8,058 bases of DNA. Origin: Acetobacteraceae bacterium. GTDB lineage: Bacteria > Pseudomonadota > Alphaproteobacteria > Acetobacterales > Acetobacteraceae. Both the position numbers and the translations under genes were made by a program. Below are positions 7,501-8,058 of this stretch, in pieces. The notes under the pieces were generated by a model. That model was not told where the DNA came from. It made no database searches and saw only the letters and a program-made list of their open reading frames with translations. The number at the start of each line of letters is the position of its first letter. Within the stretch, counting starts at the first letter, position 1. Location of the stretch: assembly GCA_003133265.1 (NCBI GenBank), contig PKWQ01000443.1:1-8058 (forward strand), given 5' to 3'.

Positions 7501-7913
7501 GTACCTACCTGATTGGCGCGAATCTGACGGTGCCGACCTTCTTCGTAATGATCCGCAAATCCTACGGACTGGGCAAGCTCGCGATGACCGGCGGCGGCAT
7601 GCGGGTCGGCGTGTTCTCCATCGCCTGGCCCACCGGGGAGTTCGGCGGCATGGGGCTGGAGGGTCAAGTCAAACTGGGACGCCGCAAGGAACTCGCCGCG
7701 ATCGCAGATCCTGGAGAAAGGCTGGCAGCCTATGAACGGATGGTTGCGGAACTCTACGAACACGGCAAGGCACTGAACGCTGGCGCTTTATTCGAAGTCG
7801 ATGACGTGATCGACCCCGCCGAAACCCGCAGGTGGCTGGTGGCCGGCTTGCGTTCCATGCCGGCACCGGCGCGGCGTGAGGGCAAGAAGCGACCCTGTAT
7901 CGATGGCTGGTAG
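4506..7913 (+). CDS. Single-chain multidomain biotin-dependent acyl-CoA carboxylase (BC-BCCP-CT, LCC-like)
   Basis: The 1135-residue enzyme is expected to carboxylate an acyl-CoA using ATP, bicarbonate and covalent biotin. Biotin carboxylase spans about residues 1-445: LLIANRGEIA (6-15), the ATP-grasp loop AGGGGRGM (162-169), RDCSVQRQRQK (228-238), the catalytic segment EANTRLQVEH (294-303) and Arg348. The biotinyl domain spans about 533-600, with biotin-accepting Lys567 in MEAMKM. The carboxyltransferase follows in the same chain: an N-terminal crotonase-fold half at about 620-860 (EGGGGRGSDTD, 757-767) and a C-terminal half at about 885-1115 (NDNPGNMVGPEAEKT 977-991; AWPTGEFGGMGLEGQ 1040-1054). 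Ordinary acetyl-, propionyl- or methylcrotonyl-CoA carboxylases split these domains between subunits. The one-chain order matches the long-chain acyl-CoA carboxylase known from Mycobacterium avium subsp. paratuberculosis, a homohexamer. The pyruvate-carboxylase-type CT (HMGL-like) is absent. The gene follows the CoA-transferase, which could supply its acyl-CoA. The class is firm; the substrate is open. Confidence 0.95.
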   Translation: MKIGKLLIANRGEIAIRVARTAADMGIVTVSIHSQDDQQALHTRRTDEIHALEGTGVAAYLDAEQIVAAAKAAGCDAVHPGYGFLSENADFARCCARAGIVFVGPQPDIIDLFGDKAAARVFAENCGVPLMAGTSGATTLEQARAFFATLAPEAAIMVKAVAGGGGRGMRPVIHPDELETAFGRCASEARQAFGNGALYVEQMFPAARHIEVQIVGDGTGAVAHLWERDCSVQRQRQKLIEIAPAPRLRPAIRDRLLDAAIRMAAAAQYSNVGTFEFLIDATDDSDDATIAFIEANTRLQVEHTVTEEVTGIDLVRTQIELAQGATLADLRLRQQDIPLPRGIAMQVRVNLETMAADATARPSGGILSVFEPPAGPRVRIDAYGYAGYHTNPRFDSLLAKVIVHAASGRLQDVAAKTQRALAEFRIAGVPANIPFLRAILRHPDMQAGSAHTRFVEQHIDALLAAQSPDQGQEEAQRYFDAAVASAPRMPGVKVDASDPLAVVHYGKTAAAAPPSGLDASGPIADLIGPEGTVPLPAPMQGTIIALTVREGDVVRAGQELLVMEAMKMQHAILAPVGGIVRSVTVAQGDAVFQAHPLAFIEPREDTGGIAEQKAAIDLDFIRPDLREVLDRRARALDAARPKAVARRRQTGQRTARENIADLCDADSFVEYGPLVLAARRRIRSLEELIEESPADGLIMGLATINGEKFPEQESRAIVVSYDYTVMAGTQGHMGHHKQDRMFEIAEKWRLPVVIFTEGGGGRGSDTDNVSSHSDTFYRLPALSGLVPLVGIASGRCFAGNAVLLGCCDVIIATEDATIGMAGPAMIEGGGLGVYRPEEVGPMSVQVANGVVDIAVADEAEAVRVAQKYLSYFQGRTTGWTCDDQRKLRHVVPENRLRGYDMRALIETLADADSVLELRRGFGAGMVTALIRVEGRPLGVIANNPMHLGGAIDSDAADKAARFMQLCDAHDIPLLSLNDNPGNMVGPEAEKTALVRHCCRTYLIGANLTVPTFFVMIRKSYGLGKLAMTGGGMRVGVFSIAWPTGEFGGMGLEGQVKLGRRKELAAIADPGERLAAYERMVAELYEHGKALNAGALFEVDDVIDPAETRRWLVAGLRSMPAPARREGKKRPCIDGW

Positions 7914-8058
7914 ACGCTATATCGTGGCACGGAACATCCGGCGGCTCAGGGTCATGCGGCTTGTCTCGTAGGAGGCGCTGGCCGTGGACGCGCGCATCGA
8001 TCGAACCTACGTGAGACGGTTGGAGCGGGGGCTGGAGGGCAGTGTCAAAGCAAGTTGC
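7903..8058 (+). pseudogene. XRE-family helix-turn-helix regulator remnant with in-frame stop (runs off window)
   Basis: From ATG at 7903 the frame reads MAGRRYIVARNIRRLRVMRLVS, then TAG at 7969-7971, then EALAVDARIDRTYVRRLERG, and stays open to the window end (52 codons). Across the stop this matches the start of XRE/Cro-type DNA-binding domains, which commonly read NIRRLR..RGLSQEALA..AGIDRTYVS.LERG. The stop sits where that pattern has the Gln of SQEALA, so one CAG-to-TAG transition explains it. Other pattern positions are also off: RLV for RGL, Arg for Gly before IDR, and EGSV for the usual ENPSV. This fits a gene no longer under selection. The start overlaps the carboxylase stop by 11 bp, so the intact ancestor may have been translationally coupled and may have regulated this operon. 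Alternatives are a sequencing error, or restart at GTG 7984. Homology is judged by eye. Confidence 0.75.
7970..7975 (+). promoter_or_regulatory. AGGAGG Shine-Dalgarno-like sequence overlapping the premature stop
   Basis: AGGAGG shares its first two bases with the TAG stop of the XRE remnant and lies eight bases before an in-frame GTG at 7984. It could allow re-initiation of a truncated product that would lack the first helices of the DNA-binding domain. In the ancestral CAGGAG reading it was simply the Gln-Glu codons, so the match may be incidental. Confidence 0.35.

Noticed and set aside
4506..7913. Naming the carboxylase a pyruvate carboxylase or carbamoyl-phosphate synthase.
   Set aside because: The biotin carboxylase half alone could suggest this, but the rest is a crotonase-fold acyl-CoA carboxyltransferase, the biotinyl domain is central instead of C-terminal, and there is no HMGL-like domain.

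Overview
The window is GC-rich, densely coding Gram-negative DNA. The codon style and the presence of a periplasmic family 5 binding protein suggest an alphaproteobacterium, perhaps of the Rhodospirillales/Acetobacteraceae kind. That placement is my inference; no rRNA or other phylogenetic marker is present. I see no tRNA, rRNA, CRISPR array, insertion sequence or origin.

Left arm (minus strand, 1-1876): a peptide/nickel-type (family 5) ABC solute-binding protein with a twin-arginine-like signal peptide. It is followed 29 bp downstream by the N-terminal 101 codons of an Opp/Dpp-type ABC ATPase, cut by the window edge. No permease gene lies between them.

Centre (1877-2026): a 150-bp divergent intergenic region. 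It holds the ribosome binding sites of both flanking genes and a small 5+4+5 inverted repeat. I could not identify a convincing sigma70 promoter.

Right arm (plus strand, 2027-7913): two large genes, probably one operon, 79 bp apart. The first encodes a 799-residue fusion of two CaiB/BaiF-type (family III) CoA-transferase domains. The second encodes a 1135-residue single-chain biotin-dependent acyl-CoA carboxylase with biotin carboxylase, biotinyl (EAMKM, Lys567) and fused carboxyltransferase domains in one polypeptide. This is the layout of the long-chain acyl-CoA carboxylase (LCC) type, not the usual separate alpha and beta subunits.

Right edge (7903-8058): a remnant of an XRE-family helix-turn-helix regulator. 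Its start codon overlaps the carboxylase stop. An in-frame TAG stands where this family usually has Gln, so it looks like a nonsense-mutated pseudogene.

Read together, the locus suggests uptake of an unknown carboxylic acid or acylated compound by the ABC system, activation to its CoA thioester by CoA transfer, then ATP- and bicarbonate-dependent carboxylation. The enzyme classes are well supported by sequence. The substrate, and the idea that the two arms form one pathway, are inference.
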